This document shows, in pieces, positions 1 through 12,400 of a stretch of DNA of 64,000 nt. Each line of letters opens with the position of its first letter. Positions within the stretch are counted from its first letter, which is position 1. The notes under the pieces are model-generated. The model searched no databases, was not told the DNA's origin, and saw only the letters and a list, made by a program, of their open reading frames with translations. The stretch spans positions 224,767,625 through 224,831,624 of the forward strand of contig CM060947.1 in assembly GCA_030765055.1 (NCBI GenBank), given 5' to 3'. Source of the DNA: Mantis religiosa (lineage: Eukaryota; Arthropoda; Insecta; Mantodea; Mantidae). Position numbers and translations under genes: made by a program.

Positions 1-430
1 TCTGGTGGTCTCTTTCAGGGCAGCAGTAGTGGCGGAGTCTCAGCGGCGCATGACAGGATGATATGTTTTGAGGAAAACTACTTCCTCTTCCGGTAGGTCG
101 GTTGCCGGTCTCCGCTCCTCTGCTGGGAGCATTTCGGGGCCGCAAGCAAGGGACCACTGGGGCTCGGATCGCCTGCATGGGAACATTAGGGCTCGGCTGC
201 TGAGCTCGTTGAAGTCCCGCAGTAGGGCAGCGTGTACGTGTCCTGACCTGTCCGGGGATGTCTATCCAAGTAAATTGTAGGGTTCCCACGCTCTATACTG
301 TCGTGGCTCCTTGGTTCGCCTGCCATATGTCTTCTTCGCCTCATCCGTCCTCCCGGGACTGCCCCCACTTTGTGGCATAGGAACAGTGGGCTCAGCATGG
401 TGGCCTACGTACTGAAACGGTACTCCCTTC
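1..430 (+). repeat. SINE-B copy 1, 3' part, cut by window start
   Basis: GC-rich block resembling, in opposite orientation, the repeats at 42078-42727 and 49094-49612. Shared stretches include the part around 60-130 (cf. 42400-42470) and the part around 290-420, which ends with an 'aacagtgggct' motif and a 'ggtggcctacgta' motif. The open frames in it exist only because it is GC-rich; matching frames occur in the other copies because the DNA is homologous. The tRNA-like head lies outside the window. The 3' boundary near 430 is approximate and I could not find a TSD. Confidence 0.7.
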
Positions 431-3283
431 CTCGAGTTGATTGATTGCTTGTTAAGGAATGTATACGTGTATTGGAGCAAATATTTTGTGTGTGCAGTGT
501 CGAGATTGTTACGTACTCTGAACGGTTGGATTTTCTCTCCTCTAGGACAGCTGACCACAACAATAAATCTTAGGCTCCCACCCCGCGGTTAGTTTCAAAC
601 ATAGTTGACAGGTAGGGGACATCTTAGGTGGTCTAAAGGAGATTCTCGTAACTGGGACTCCATATGTTTTCTACCAACAAACTAATTAAAAATAATGAAC
701 TGAAGGGGGAAGCGAAGTGTCATATGGCATAGCCGGGAACAAATAGATGTCTTAAGTGCAGTCGCTAGCCGAGGGTCGACCGAGTTCGTGTCGCTAGCTG
801 GGGGTCGGGCTAGATCGTCGGGCAGCAGCACGAAGTCAGATATCGCGTTGTCTAAGGAATAGACGAGTAAGGTAAAGAAATCGCGTTCGATTAAAGCTAG
901 TTAAGAGCAGGGTGCTAATCCGACGACTCGTTTTATATACACGGGAGTGCAACCACGCAAACGCGAAACCTACCATTCAGAGTTCGCCTAATTAACATGT
1001 ATTTCGAGAGTAATTGAAATACAACCGATCGTCATAAGAGAATTAACCTGTGTTTCTTTCCAAGTACCCTAATCGATCCACCCAGAACGCCATGTATCAA
1101 GAGATCCTTGCCAAAAATCCTATATTTATAAATATTAGGACAACTCCGAGAGCAGCCGAGGACATCGATATTCTTCAAATTTTGTTAGCGATGCTGACAA
1201 CCAAGCTCCTGCCAAATAATTGAGCTAAACTGCGCGGCAATACTCACCCGACACCCCACTTGCCACAGTACCAAATCCCCTCCGTAATGAAATCCCAATC
1301 CTAATGTCATATCAATTTTTCCAACTTTCCTCCCTACAGACATCGAATAAGATACGTAAACCTAGAATATTTTGCCATGGAAAAAAGGCAGCATCATGCC
1401 AGGTTTTACAGTTTAACACATTTCTACCCGGATAATCTCAATATGTGGGTGATACGAATAAGTTTGACTCTAGTGCTGCGTAGTGTGGTAACTTGGATGT
1501 TGCAACTAAATAGCTAAAGGTACAAAAACGTTTGAAATAAGCATAACACATTTTTCCCCAATGAGCTGGTGAAAAACACATATAAAGTAAGATATTTAAA
1601 AAGAACAAACATAGAAAAAGCAATACTAACACCAACTATAAACCAGCAAATCATTAAAGCTCAGAAATTATTTAAAGTATATATTTATGTGCAGTTAATT
1701 TACGAAATATTTCTCTTTATCGGTTTGGTATTGGTTTTAAGTACTTTACACCTTTATCATGTGGGAGGTCTGTTTCTTTTTCCTATTTCTCTTGGGCATG
1801 GAAAGAGAACTGATTAGTGATCCGTTGTTAAAATATTTGATTATCGCTTGAAACCTTTAATGCCTTATGTGTGCAAGAAAATTGCAACAAGCAGCTTCTG
1901 GAAATGTTTATGTCAATTAACAGGAGATAAATTGGTAAATAAGCATTTTAACAATACTTTGTATAAAGTGAACAAACACATGTGAATTCGACACACCATT
2001 AGTTTTAGTTGCATAACGTTACAATGGAGACAAACCCTGCGCTGATTGCCAGCTCTTCAGAAGATTATGTCTAATAGCTAGCAAACTATCGCTGAAGTTG
2101 TGCAGAGAACAGTTCGTGCTGGGAGTTAATCTTAGAGATATGTACGGCTGGCACAAGAAGAGAGGTCTGCATCAACCCCCACCCCTTGGGGGCGACAAAT
2201 GTGCACCCTTGTGCTTGTCACTTAGCCGACCCGCCGGAGTGACAAATTAGAGTTGAGGGCTGAATTCTACTGCTCATCCAAAACGGGAGCTGGTCCACAG
2301 AAATACTTCCAGGCTCTCTTATCTCCTCAGCCAATTCTAATTCTATTTAGTTTCATGCTTGTCTGTTATGTGTACAACCAAGGCATAACGTTATTAACAA
2401 TCGCGCCTATACAAATTCAGAGCTAATCTCACGTTATCCAGAACTGGGAAATAGCTTTGAGCAAATTAAAATGGTGCAAAATATCATAATCTCTCCACTC
2501 ACTTTCCTATGAAGTACTACATTATGTAGGTGCAGTTACATGCAGTAGATTGTTGGTAAGGAAATATTTAATTACTTCGGCAACTTCAAGCCCAAAACCT
2601 TATCTGGTTGTAGCAGCTTACTTGCCTAACTTCCTCTTTTCCCTTCACTCCTGATCTGGAAAACGATAAGAAATCTTTGAAAGTCAGACATTTAAAATCA
2701 AACCAAACAGAAGGCTTGTACATGGAATAATATGAACCTACGTTGAGAAACATGTCTTCCAGCCACTCAGGTAAACTTTCCATACAGACATCTTCTCAGT
2801 AGAATGACCCAGTTGGTTAGAGCGTGATTCAATGGTTCTGGAGGAGGGGGGGCGTTGCTTTTAAGTATGTTTAAAACGATAGTTTTATTCCAGTAGATTC
2901 ACTGTTAGCTAAACTCTTCCAGGATGAAATTACGGTAAACCAACCGTGTTAGAATGATCCTGGAAATTTACAGTGTAATTGACAACTAAAATGCTTAGTA
3001 CTTGATTCCACCACTTTCGCCGCTCACCTAGCTCTGGCCTTTGTGCTAGCCCAGTCGTATGCGTCGGACTTGGATTCAAATGAGAATAGCAGAATACAGT
3101 AGGCTTAAGTGACATCAAACGTTTAAGAGCTGGTCGCTATGTGATGACTTTTTCGGAGTGGCAGGCTTTAGAACTTCAAGGACGATTTAGGTATCAGGAT
3201 TTCAAGTTTCCATTAAAATCACACACATAAGCACACAAACTTCAAATTATATTATAAAAATATGCCTTACTATTTTCTACTCA
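431..3283. other. Unassigned AT-rich DNA
   Basis: Apart from the CpG-rich part listed separately, I see no convincing coding region, RNA gene or transposon. A possible decayed tRNA-like head near 2810-2850 was not strong enough to call. Short open frames here have no recognisable motifs. Confidence 0.5.
715..965. other. CpG-rich stretch with TATA-like box, unassigned
   Basis: Unlike its AT-rich surroundings, this stretch has many CG dinucleotides. It contains a short internal near-duplication ('gtcgctagccgagggtcg' and 'gtcgctagctgggggtcg' at about 763-808) and ends with a TATA-like 'ttttatatac' at about 932. It could be a host promoter or CpG island, or part of an LTR. No LTR termini or coding frame were found to decide between these. 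Confidence 0.2.
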
Positions 3284-3294
3284 CAGTTGTTTAA

Positions 3295-3531
3295 TTTTTT
3301 TTAATTTACGTCCTCCAACGTTAAGTCATATCAGACGATGAATGGAATGGGTGAAATGATGCTCAAGTGAGCCCAGGGTCCATAGAGCTTAGAGTTACCC
3401 GACATTTGTCTTTCAAGATAAGGGAAAACCCGGTAAAAACCTTATCCAGTTAACTCACCGTGACCGAGATTCGAACTCAGGACCTCTTAAACGTGAGGCA
3501 GACATGCTACCATCTACGCTACCGAGGGGGG
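3295..3531 (-). mobile_element. SINE-A (tRNA-derived), full length, with TSD
   Basis: Read on the minus strand it starts with a tRNA-like head. An A-box-like 'tagcgtagatgg' is followed by a B-box-like 'gagttcgaatctcgg'. A unique body follows, ending with an A-rich tail (a T run at 3295-3303 on the plus strand). Perfect 11-bp TSDs 'cagttgtttaa' lie at 3284-3294 and 3532-3542. Relatives lie at 26358, 28622, 50232 and 54970. The structure fits RNA polymerase III transcription and LINE-mediated insertion. The perfect TSD suggests it is one of the younger copies here. Confidence 0.85.
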
Positions 3532-3756
3532 CAGTTGTTTAAAGGGATCTCAGAATGAAAAGTATTTCAAGTTTACGCAGAACACTTCAAGACAAACATT
3601 TCATTTGTAATGCAAACATATATATAAGAACTCTCGAAGTTATTATTAAGAAGCTTAGAACTGTTGAAAATGCTTCCTTATAAAGCGTGTTTGGAATGGA
3701 AGTTCTTTTATAATCTTTCTGTCTTTCCTTTTTGAATAGCACTGTTCACAAGTATA

Positions 3757-4467
3757 TGAGGTGTGTCGATAAATAAGGTCTCCAAGGCGCTGTAGCCGTG
3801 AGGAACGCTATTGCGCGAGATCCGGCAACACTGTCGTGTAGCTTGGTTTCACCCCTTCAGATCCCCATCACAAAGAACCCGCTGCAACCATTAGACTTGG
3901 CTGGGCAGCCGTTTGCGATGGAGCTTCCTATCACTTCCGCCGCCAAGTGCGATTTGCGTGCAGTGATCCGTTTTTTGAGTGCCAAGGGCACTGCCCCCAC
4001 TGAAATTCATCGTCATTTATGCGAAGTCTATAGGCCACAGTGTATGGACGTCAAAAACGTGCGAAAGTGGGTCAGAGAGAGTTCAAAGACGGACGTACAG
4101 ACGTCCATGACAAACAGCGTTTTGGTCAGCCTTCGGTTTCAGCTGAAACAATTGCAAAAGTGGAGCAAGAAATGCCTAAAGATCGCCGTGTGACAGTTCG
4201 CGAGCTGTGCGAACTTATCCCTGAAGTCAGTAAGACTACGATTGACGATGATTTGAGAAACGAGGTTGAGCGCTACCTACGCAACTGGGCGGGAGAGTGC
4301 TATGACAAAAAATGCCACAGCACATGCAAAAGTACATCGATCGCAATGGTGATTACGTTGAAAAATAGCTGTAAGTTCTGCTTTTGTATCAATGTAACAT
4401 TCATTGACAATAAACATGTTTTCTATATTAAATAAAATTGGAGACATTATTTTACGGACATGCCTGG
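3757..4467 (+). mobile_element. mariner M1, internally deleted
   Basis: Terminal inverted repeats of about 28 bp lie at 3757-3783 and 4440-4467; the right one, inverted, reads ccaggcatgtccgtaaaata then atgtctcc. The element is flanked by TA at 3755-3756 and 4468-4469, as expected for mariner. At 711 bp it is roughly half the usual 1.3 kb. It encodes the start and end of a mariner transposase but not the catalytic middle, so it cannot be autonomous. It belongs to the same subfamily as M2, which shares the TIR and protein sequence. Confidence 0.9.
3918..4368 (+). pseudogene. mariner transposase relic (M1)
   Basis: The ATG at 3918 opens with MELPITSAAKCDLRAVIRFL and continues through the N-terminal helix-turn-helix region (EIHRHLCEVY, VRKWVRE). 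A two-base AG expansion near 4080 shifts the frame, after which FKDGRTDVHD, SAETIAKVEQ and LCELIPEVSKTTID follow. The text then jumps to the far C-terminus (DDLRNEVERYLRN) and, with a further frame change, ends at the stop at 4366-4368. The whole D,D34D catalytic domain is deleted, so no transposase activity is possible. Confidence 0.88.
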
Positions 4468-4469
4468 TA

Positions 4470-5352
4470 TTTGTTATGGACTACTGGCATCGAGATTTTG
4501 CGTGTAATACAACATTACCTCCACTTGCTGTAAGAACAAATAGAGAAAGCATATGAAAACTGGGAAACCAGAAGCTTAGATACATTTCTCCGCACGCCAC
4601 TGTACTCCTAAACTCTAGAAATTCCAGGAGGACCTCGTTTATGTGCCAGTCGACACGCGTCTAGAATACAGAGGGAAGTTACGCAGATAAAAGGAAGATA
4701 TGAACTCCACACTCCTAGGTTTATTCGTCCTGTTTTGTTTGCTTCATCCGCAAAGCTAACTTTTCCTGCATTCTATATTCTTCTTTCTTATTGATCGGTA
4801 ATATAGGGATTGTAAAGTATATTGCTGAATTTCTGTTCCCTCTAAAGAGCCTTTCCATTTAATTTTGCTTCTGTGGTGTCGCTCAGAGGACAATCTCTCA
4901 TTGCTCTTAGAAGCTTATTTTTTCTATGACTAACATTTTGTAATCCACATTCTACTAAGACTGTTATTGTGGAATGTTGAGTTTTGCGCACCCTACCTAC
5001 ACATGTTACCTATTTTACAAGTTTTCATACATCAGCCAAGAATGTATTGCCAAAACCTTTGCTTTTGGTTCAACCAGAACATAACTGTGCAACATGACAA
5101 TACAGGCTCAACGGTGAAATATACTAGTCCTAATATCTTTTGTTATAACAATGTACAGTAGCAGTTTCTGAAGTAATCGCTACGTTCTGCAACTTATGAC
5201 GTTTCACCGTAACCGAAAACGTAAAGAGAATGACAACGCGAGCAGTCTTCCGAGGACGGGAAAATATTGTGACGACCTAACCATGGATGGTAATTGGCAA
5301 GGGGCACATGGTCAGATTGTACACGAGGGAATTGCCCAAAGTAGGAACTATA
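4470..5352. other. Unassigned DNA between M1 and SINE-C
   Basis: No coding signal, RNA gene or repeat boundary was recognised. Confidence 0.5.
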
Positions 5353-5363
5353 TGCTTTGCGAG

Positions 5364-5620
5364 AAAAATTGAAATGAAATGCGTAGTGTTTAACGCCCGA
5401 TTTTACTATATACGCCACCGCAAGCGGTGACACTGATGGTACATGAGATGAAGATGGAGTACCGGTGGAATGAGATGGCGGGGGAAACCGGAGGTCCCGG
5501 AGAAAACATGCCCCAGTGCCGTGTTCTCCACCACAAATGTCACTTTGTGGTCGCCTGGGATCGAACCCGGGCCGCCTTGATGAGAGCCAAGCGGTCTAAC
5601 CACTGTGCCACGGCGCGACC
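5364..5620 (-). mobile_element. SINE-C (tRNA-derived) copy 1
   Basis: On the minus strand the head reads ggtcgcgccgtggcacagtg then a 'ggttagaccgcttggc' stretch and a B-box-like 'gggttcgatcccagg'. This is the same head as the copies at 18655-18894 and 21326-21557. The body ends in 'gtgtttaacgc'-type sequence read on the plus strand. Imperfect 11-bp flanks (tgctttgcgag at 5353-5363, tgctttttgag at 5621-5631) look like a decayed TSD. Confidence 0.82.
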
Positions 5621-6676
5621 TGCTTTTTGAGAGGTTGGGGTTTTCTATCAGGTTACAAAGGGGATGGGTAATACTAACTGAAACTACAATTCCCTTAATA
5701 GAAATATTTACTAAACTAAATTACAAAAGTGGTCCCTGGGACCACATACCTTACACAGCCAGGGCATTACACCCTGCCAGCTCAAAAACCTGCACACAAA
5801 GAGGAAGACATTCACGCTTCAAACTCATTCATGCCAGAGGGTGGAGGAGTGGAGGAGTGACGTTACATACCACTAAAGTCACATGAACTATTATTCGTAT
5901 TAATTAAAACAGTCACTTGTGACAATATCTGGCCACTAAGGATGACCAAATGCATATTAAAAATTCATTATTGCAGAAGTGCTTCAAGGTGGTTGTGGCA
6001 TGAAACAACTTCTAGAGCTCTCTCTATTCGTGAACTACAAAACGAAATAGAGAGAAATTCTAGTACATGTGTGTTATAACATCGATTTTTCAGACATGGG
6101 GATCCACTAATAGTTGATTTATTTAGTGAAAGTGTCACAGTAAATTGTTTAAATAGAAAACAGAGATGGCTATTGCCTCAGAGATATACAAAAGCTACAC
6201 CACACAACAAAAACCGTTAGAAATTAACAACGGCCAACAATCGACTTTAATATGGGCCATTGTGAAAGGAATGAAAGCCTTATTGGACTAGAGAAATCGG
6301 AAATTATAATGAATTTAGCTATTCTGTTCCCCTAAGCTTATTAACTGGATATGTAACAGCGTCTCTATTTTGAACTGGAATAACAGGAAATTTCTCTCGG
6401 AATTGTCTACTGGCTTATCTAAATTACGCTTTTTACGAAGTAAATTACAGCGTTCTGCTCAAGACTTGAGTATATCAGCAGTAATTTCAGTGAACTAATA
6501 AAGATAATCTAGTGTATTTCGCATCTGACACATTTTCACTCATGAAATGTAACTACAATGACGTAACTTTATTCTTTACAGCTGGAACTGAAAGCAACAA
6601 GTGACAGTACCTACATAACTGATAATTCTAGTCTTTAGTGGGTCATCCATCGCTTATCTGCGGAAAAATACTAAGG

Positions 6677-6753
6677 TATTATTATCATCATTATCATTAT
6701 CATCATTACATTACTATCATAATCATTGTCATCATCATTATTATACTCGAGAA
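6677..6753. repeat. Imperfect ATT/ATC microsatellite
   Basis: Runs of att and atc triplets with interruptions. Ordinary simple-sequence DNA. Confidence 0.85.
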
Positions 6754-7498
6754 GTAGACTGATGATGAATCACGTATGGTTTCCTGGAAAGCTATCCACA
6801 TGTGGACATAGCTATCAAGAATTTCTCGTTTTCTCTTCGTTTGTGCCGCAAATCCCTAATGACCCTTGGATGTTTTGACAGATGACATTCCGCGATATAA
6901 CCTGAGGGAACGTGGGAACAGAGTTTCTCTGAGGGGACAGCAGGTGTCACTGAAGTTCCTCACTTAACGTGAAGGACGAGAAACAGTCAGTCACATGACA
7001 ACTTTCTCCCGTCAGGCCGCTCTCTGATGGGATAATCCGAAAGTAAGACAGGATGTGCTGTCATTCACTCATTCAGACAGCCCCAAAGTTTTAGTTCCTT
7101 CCTTTGTTATTTTTCTCCTGAGACACAGTTTATGTCATCATATTAGCGGTGAAATGTCAACCTAAGTGAAGTTGATTCTGAAAAACATTGTTTCTCCATT
7201 ACTGTTGCTCTTGTACTCGAAGAACCAAGCTACATCAAATCGTTGTGAACAGCATCTTTTAGGGGGAGTAGAAATGTACATGTATCATGCACTCAACTAT
7301 GTAATGGAAGATGTTAAATGGACATAACTCTAGGGAAAAATATGAATAAAATGCATTCCAAGTAAATACAGATCATAATATCTTGTGCTATTATACATTT
7401 AAATGACCACGTGTGGAAGCTTCAAAATCTCTCAGAAGCAAAAGCCATTGTACCTTTAGACTTTTAGGTAATTTTCGTAAGTGAAGGGAAATATTGTA

Positions 7499-7522
7499 TT
7501 TTTTTTTTTTTTTTTTTTTTTT
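7499..7522. repeat. Poly-T run
   Basis: 24 consecutive T. It could be a minus-strand retrotransposon tail, but I recognise no element next to it. Confidence 0.9.
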
Positions 7523-8959
7523 CATTTCAGCTATGAATATGTTTAAGAAAACGATTCGTTTTTATAATCTCTGGAGATTATTCATTAGCTGTATATACTG
7601 TTTCCTGATTTACTGACGAGTGTTTAAAAATGATAATTATGAAACGTACCGCCAAGGATTTAAGTCCCAAACAAATAATAATACAGTACCAGATTTAAAA
7701 CTTACAATTCGCTTAACACTTTTTTTTTCTAAAGCTTTAAATCCTTTCTGCAAGCATCAGTACATGAATAAAGAATAACAAACCTTTATTTTGACCATTT
7801 TTCAATGTTCGCTCCTCTTTAGAAATAGTTCGTCCTGCTGGAGGAAGGGATTGAAGAATTATGCTCTGGTAATGTCGGATGTATAGCCGTTACGTAATTT
7901 TGTGTGTTAATTCTACGGCACATTGCGCTTAATTCCCTTCCTCTTAAATAATCGGTGAGTTCAGGAAAATCAATTTTCCTTTTAGGTGTCAAAAACCTAG
8001 GTATAATTTAAAATGTTTACATCACATCATTGCTGTAAGCCAAAAAGAAAAAAAAAACAAGTTAACATTTTATTTGTTATTTTCGCCTAGCATATTGCTG
8101 TCTCTTTTTACACAGGATGTTAATGAACTACACCGAAATATTTTCAGAGCAAGCGGAGATATCTTAAACAAGCAATTTGAGATAAGAGACTTTTGGTCTA
8201 TTGGTTCAAATATGGATGTTACGGTTATACGTTAGTAAAGTGCAGTACGCCACGCTAATGATAATACCACTTGAGTGCACAACACACGAAAATAAAGAGA
8301 CCTGTTAGAGTACTCGCTCTGGTGCAATGGTTATGAGTATGACATTAGCTTTCAAGTGATTAGTAACGAGTGCAAGTTTCCTTCACTTGTTTGTCTTTTT
8401 GTTATCTTTTCTTTCTTTGTTTGTTTCTTTAATATTCTGTCTAAACTTTTAATTCTGGTATAAAATTATGCGTTTTAAAGAACAGTTTTGCACTTGTCAG
8501 TGCAATTAATTACAAATCTTTCTCACAAAGGTTGAATTCCGTTTAATACGTACACATGTACATCTAAATAGAAGGTGGTTTAAAGCGTGAACGAAGTTGT
8601 ATAAAATGAAAAGTAAATGCAACTCTTTACGTCAGGTTTATAGGTACTGGTCAAAACAGAGACATGTGTTTTCAATGCTAAGTGTCCCGAGTCAAGAAAG
8701 TTATGGTACTGTTATTGTTCATAGTTATGATGCACGCCATTTCTTCCCATTAGAATTTACCTATTAAAAAGACGAAAATAAGGTACTTGACAATTGCAAG
8801 TTAAATAAGCTGACCACTGAACAGAATATGAACCTTCCCTTTCTTGGTGCTTCAAGGAGGATATGTTATTCCAGGCCCATGAACTAAAAAATACAAAAAT
8901 TAAAAGAAAATCTACATTACTATGCGTAGGTATCTAGTTTCTAAACCAAGGCATAATAT

Positions 8960-9453
8960 TGTCACCCAATTATCGGAAAGCACGACCAACGACAGCTGAG
9001 TAAGGGACCAGAGGCATCCGGACCACACCCACCCATTTATCTCAGTCACTAACTGAGGGGATGATTAGGGAGGTGTCACTTGTCGCTGGCCGCCTCTTCC
9101 CCCTTCCCCTGCCGTCTGGAACCTTCGCGGTGATTCACTGAAACGAGAGACTTCGAGAAAACAGCGATATTCCTATAAAAAGGGCTGCAGTGAGCGAGCT
9201 CAGTCAGTGCTTGGTGAGCAGCGTAGATGCGCCGTGCTAGTGTACGGACGAGAAGACTGTGTACGTGCATCGGAAGAGTGTACGTAACTGTGAGCGTGCA
9301 GTGGAACTGTAACGGACGAACTGGTGAATCGTGATTGTGTGCATTACGTAATTCTGTGTCATTGGCAAGTGTTCAACTGTAAATCGGTGGAAATAAAGAA
9401 CATTTTGAGTTTGTGCAGTTGGACTTTTAATTTCGCGAACCTACAAAGTCACA
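8960..9453 (+). mobile_element. Solo LTR, family L
   Basis: It begins TGTCACCC and ends AAGTCACA, so it has TG...CA termini. The 4-bp duplication ATAT flanks it at 8956-8959 and 9454-9457. Inside are a TATA box (tataaaa, 9174-9180) and a poly-A signal (aataaa, 9392-9397) followed by a GT-rich stretch, as expected for U3-R-U5. No internal retrotransposon sequence follows, so it is a solo LTR left by LTR-LTR recombination. Its last 35 bp match the end of the LTR at 29369-29727. The size and the 4-bp TSD suit Gypsy-like elements, but the superfamily cannot be proven without the internal region. Confidence 0.8.
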
Positions 9454-9457
9454 ATAT

Positions 9458-12400
9458 TCACCGATTTTAATTCTCATTTTTATACTTTATTTATTAAATA
9501 CATCTGCAGGTAGAGATTGTATTATGAAACCTAATTACCTATCTAAACTTATATACTGCTACTGTTTCCAGTAGCTGACAATCAAATCTAAATCCTATTT
9601 CTGTTCAACAGTCCTATAGAAAAAAATAACAAATCAATCTAAATTGAACTATTATCATATTTTTGTTTCTACGAATAAATAACTGGACTGTTGGTACTAC
9701 ACTATATATGTTTTACAATTTTGCCCTAGTATCCATACCATTACTCAACAAGTTACATGATTTGACATCAGGAAAAGGAGAAGTTCGTCATAAGTCGTTT
9801 GTTCCATCCTATCATTTATTAATTTGAAGTATCATCTTCCTCATCTAATTGGACCATTTCTCTTGCTTGTTTCAATCCTACCCGTGAACATCCAGCTGTC
9901 TTCTTCTTCTGTTATTGTCAATCATCCTGTTTCTGAACTGCATGAACAAGTTCATTCATTCACCAATATTGTACTAGATAATTTTTCGATGCATTTGGTA
10001 ATTAGTTATACAGGGCAGTTAAGCACAAATTTACTCAACACATTTTATGCAAAATATAGTTCATGAAGTGTTGAAATTCCGAAGTTAGCCAGTAAGACAC
10101 CTTAAAAGATTCTGGTGTACCACAAGACTTTATCAAATCAAACATCTACAAAATTTTTAATATTTATAAAGCGTATTCCACTCTCTACTTTTTGTTAATG
10201 CAAGTAGCAATTGATTATTTATACATTTCACTATAGGTACAAATGTTACCTTGTATATATAAATATAAAGCAATACTAAAATAGTACTAAAATATAATAA
10301 CAAAGAATATTTCAGAAATTTTTAATGCTACTAAAATTATGTGCTAAACCAAGCACTACTTTACAGATATTTACAATTTTAGTAGTGTAAGGTTTTGTCT
10401 ATTTATTATAACAGTTTACCAGCGCAAAATTTTCATAATGAGAGGAATTCAGAGGTTTTTTGCCCAAATTAAAGACATACACATTATTTTGCGTATAAAT
10501 ATATTAAATAATGCAAGGCTATATTGAAAATTAGCCGAAAATGTTGAAAATCATGGAATTTTCGTTATTGGAATTTTTTTGGTAGCTTAGGGTGTGTAGT
10601 GATAGGTGGCATGATATTATCATTTGCACCATTTTAGGCCATCACGTGACAATTTAAGAAGACTTCTAACAATCGTTAAATGTAATAATAATTTCTTTAA
10701 AATGTATTTTCTGAGAAACTTTTTTCTAACACTTTTAAGTATACAAAATGCCTCAAGCGTAAAAGTTTTTCATTTAACTTGGTGAAGCTTAGAGGACAGA
10801 TCCATAATATGTGAATAAGAAACTTTATATTCCCTCTGTTTTTGTTTATTCTCATGTTTTTTAAAATTATATGGTGTTAAAGGAATAAGAACGTTGATAT
10901 TTTCACAATTTTAAGGGCTCTCACATGGAAAACAAATGCTACAAGAATATTCCCCAAAATAATAATGTGTTTCTTTTAAAAAATGCTCTGTACTAGCCGA
11001 AAACAGAAATTTAACTTAAAATCTCAATTTTTTTGACGCGTAGGTCGTTTTATATAGCGAGTAATTTTTACAATATTTTCACAAAAATAATAATTATTTA
11101 ACTATTTTGTGTAAAACATGTAAATTTGCTTGCAAGTTTGAAAAGACACTATAATTATGTGACTAAATTTCCATAATAATAAGTTTATTATTATAGGAGC
11201 TGGAAATTTTAGTGTAGCCTTGTCTTAAAATACTTAGAGACTCTTTTGATGAACCTAAGAAACCTGGAACATACAAAGGGTGGTTCGCGCTGCGAGAATC
11301 TTGTTCAAATTCGCTTTCTATGTCTGGAACACAATGAGATAAAATTGGGAGGTTAGTATACCTATCGAAATAAATATTTTATAGAAAAGAAGAAAAAAAA
11401 AACAGAATGGAAACTTTTTTCTAAAACTGGTTTTATTGTGGATTCAAGTACCCTCAAAATCGGATTTCAGGTGAACTCTCGAAAGGAATGTCTTTCGTAC
11501 ATAATAGATACCCGGTCGAGAAATGAAGAATGCTCACATTTTGGTCCGAGTATGCTTATAAACCAGATCCTTTTAATGCTCCGAGATTGTTCCACAACAT
11601 TTTTAACATACCATGTAAGAAGAAATATCTGATGGTACCTATAAAGAACTGTTAAAGATCAAAGAGGGATCCGGTGATCTCATTTTAAAACCAAATTTTC
11701 CTTGGCAGCTTGGTAGGATTTCGTGTTCTACAACACAAATCCACGTGCCTTTCTACAATTCCAATATCCGTTGAAAGCCCGAAACCTCTTGGGCCCCGAT
11801 ATATAAGAAACAGAAGACACACGAAACTGATTGTGTTTTGTAAGACAGTTGTTTTACATACTCCGGAAGCGATGGTGGCACTGGCAGTGGAGAGATATTG
11901 ACTTTCTTACACATGCCTCAGATATTTCTCTTGTTAGGAGGGTTCGGCATTAGGCCCATATATATCGAGAACTGGCTCGTTACGCCACTTGATTTGTATT
12001 CCCTACCTCTCTCACACTTCTACATCAATGCCTTCGCTTCTCCATTATCCTCCCCACTCCTTTCGTTTTCTTCAGATATGAGAAATCGTGGTGCCGGATA
12101 ACTCTCTCATAACGCCAGGCTCTTTTCGAATTCACTTGTGATTCTTTTCACACGTAGAATCCCTCAATTTCTACACTTTTACCTTCCACTTCTTTTTCAC
12201 GAAGAGAAGTTTCCCGAACTTAAAACTCCTGTCATGTTATTTGTAAAACTCTTTCTGAATATACAAAATATTATCTGTGAGAATGTCGCATTCAACCAAT
12301 ACTGTTCAAAACTTTCTTCGGAAGACGGGACGTCATTCCAAAAGTTAAAAGAACATAACGGAAATGCCAACAAGAGAAAATTTTCAAAATGTGGAAACTA

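Larger units (their letters stand above)
5632..8955. other. Unassigned AT-rich DNA with simple repeats
   Basis: It holds a trinucleotide-like ATT/ATC tract (about 6677-6753) and a T run (7499-7522). A weak tRNA-like stretch near 8320-8380 was not called. Nothing else was recognised. Confidence 0.5.

Noticed and set aside
2805..2860. tRNA-like stretch 'cccagttggttagagcgtga'
   Set aside because: Only an A-box-like part is readable. No B box at the right distance and no SINE body.
5406..5603. Open frames with VRPLGSHQGGPGSIPGD on several strands
   Set aside because: These translate the tRNA-like head of SINE-C and appear in each SINE-C copy. They are not proteins.
8318..8385. tRNA-like stretch near 8320
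   Set aside because: A-box-like sequence only, and the rest does not fold as tRNA.
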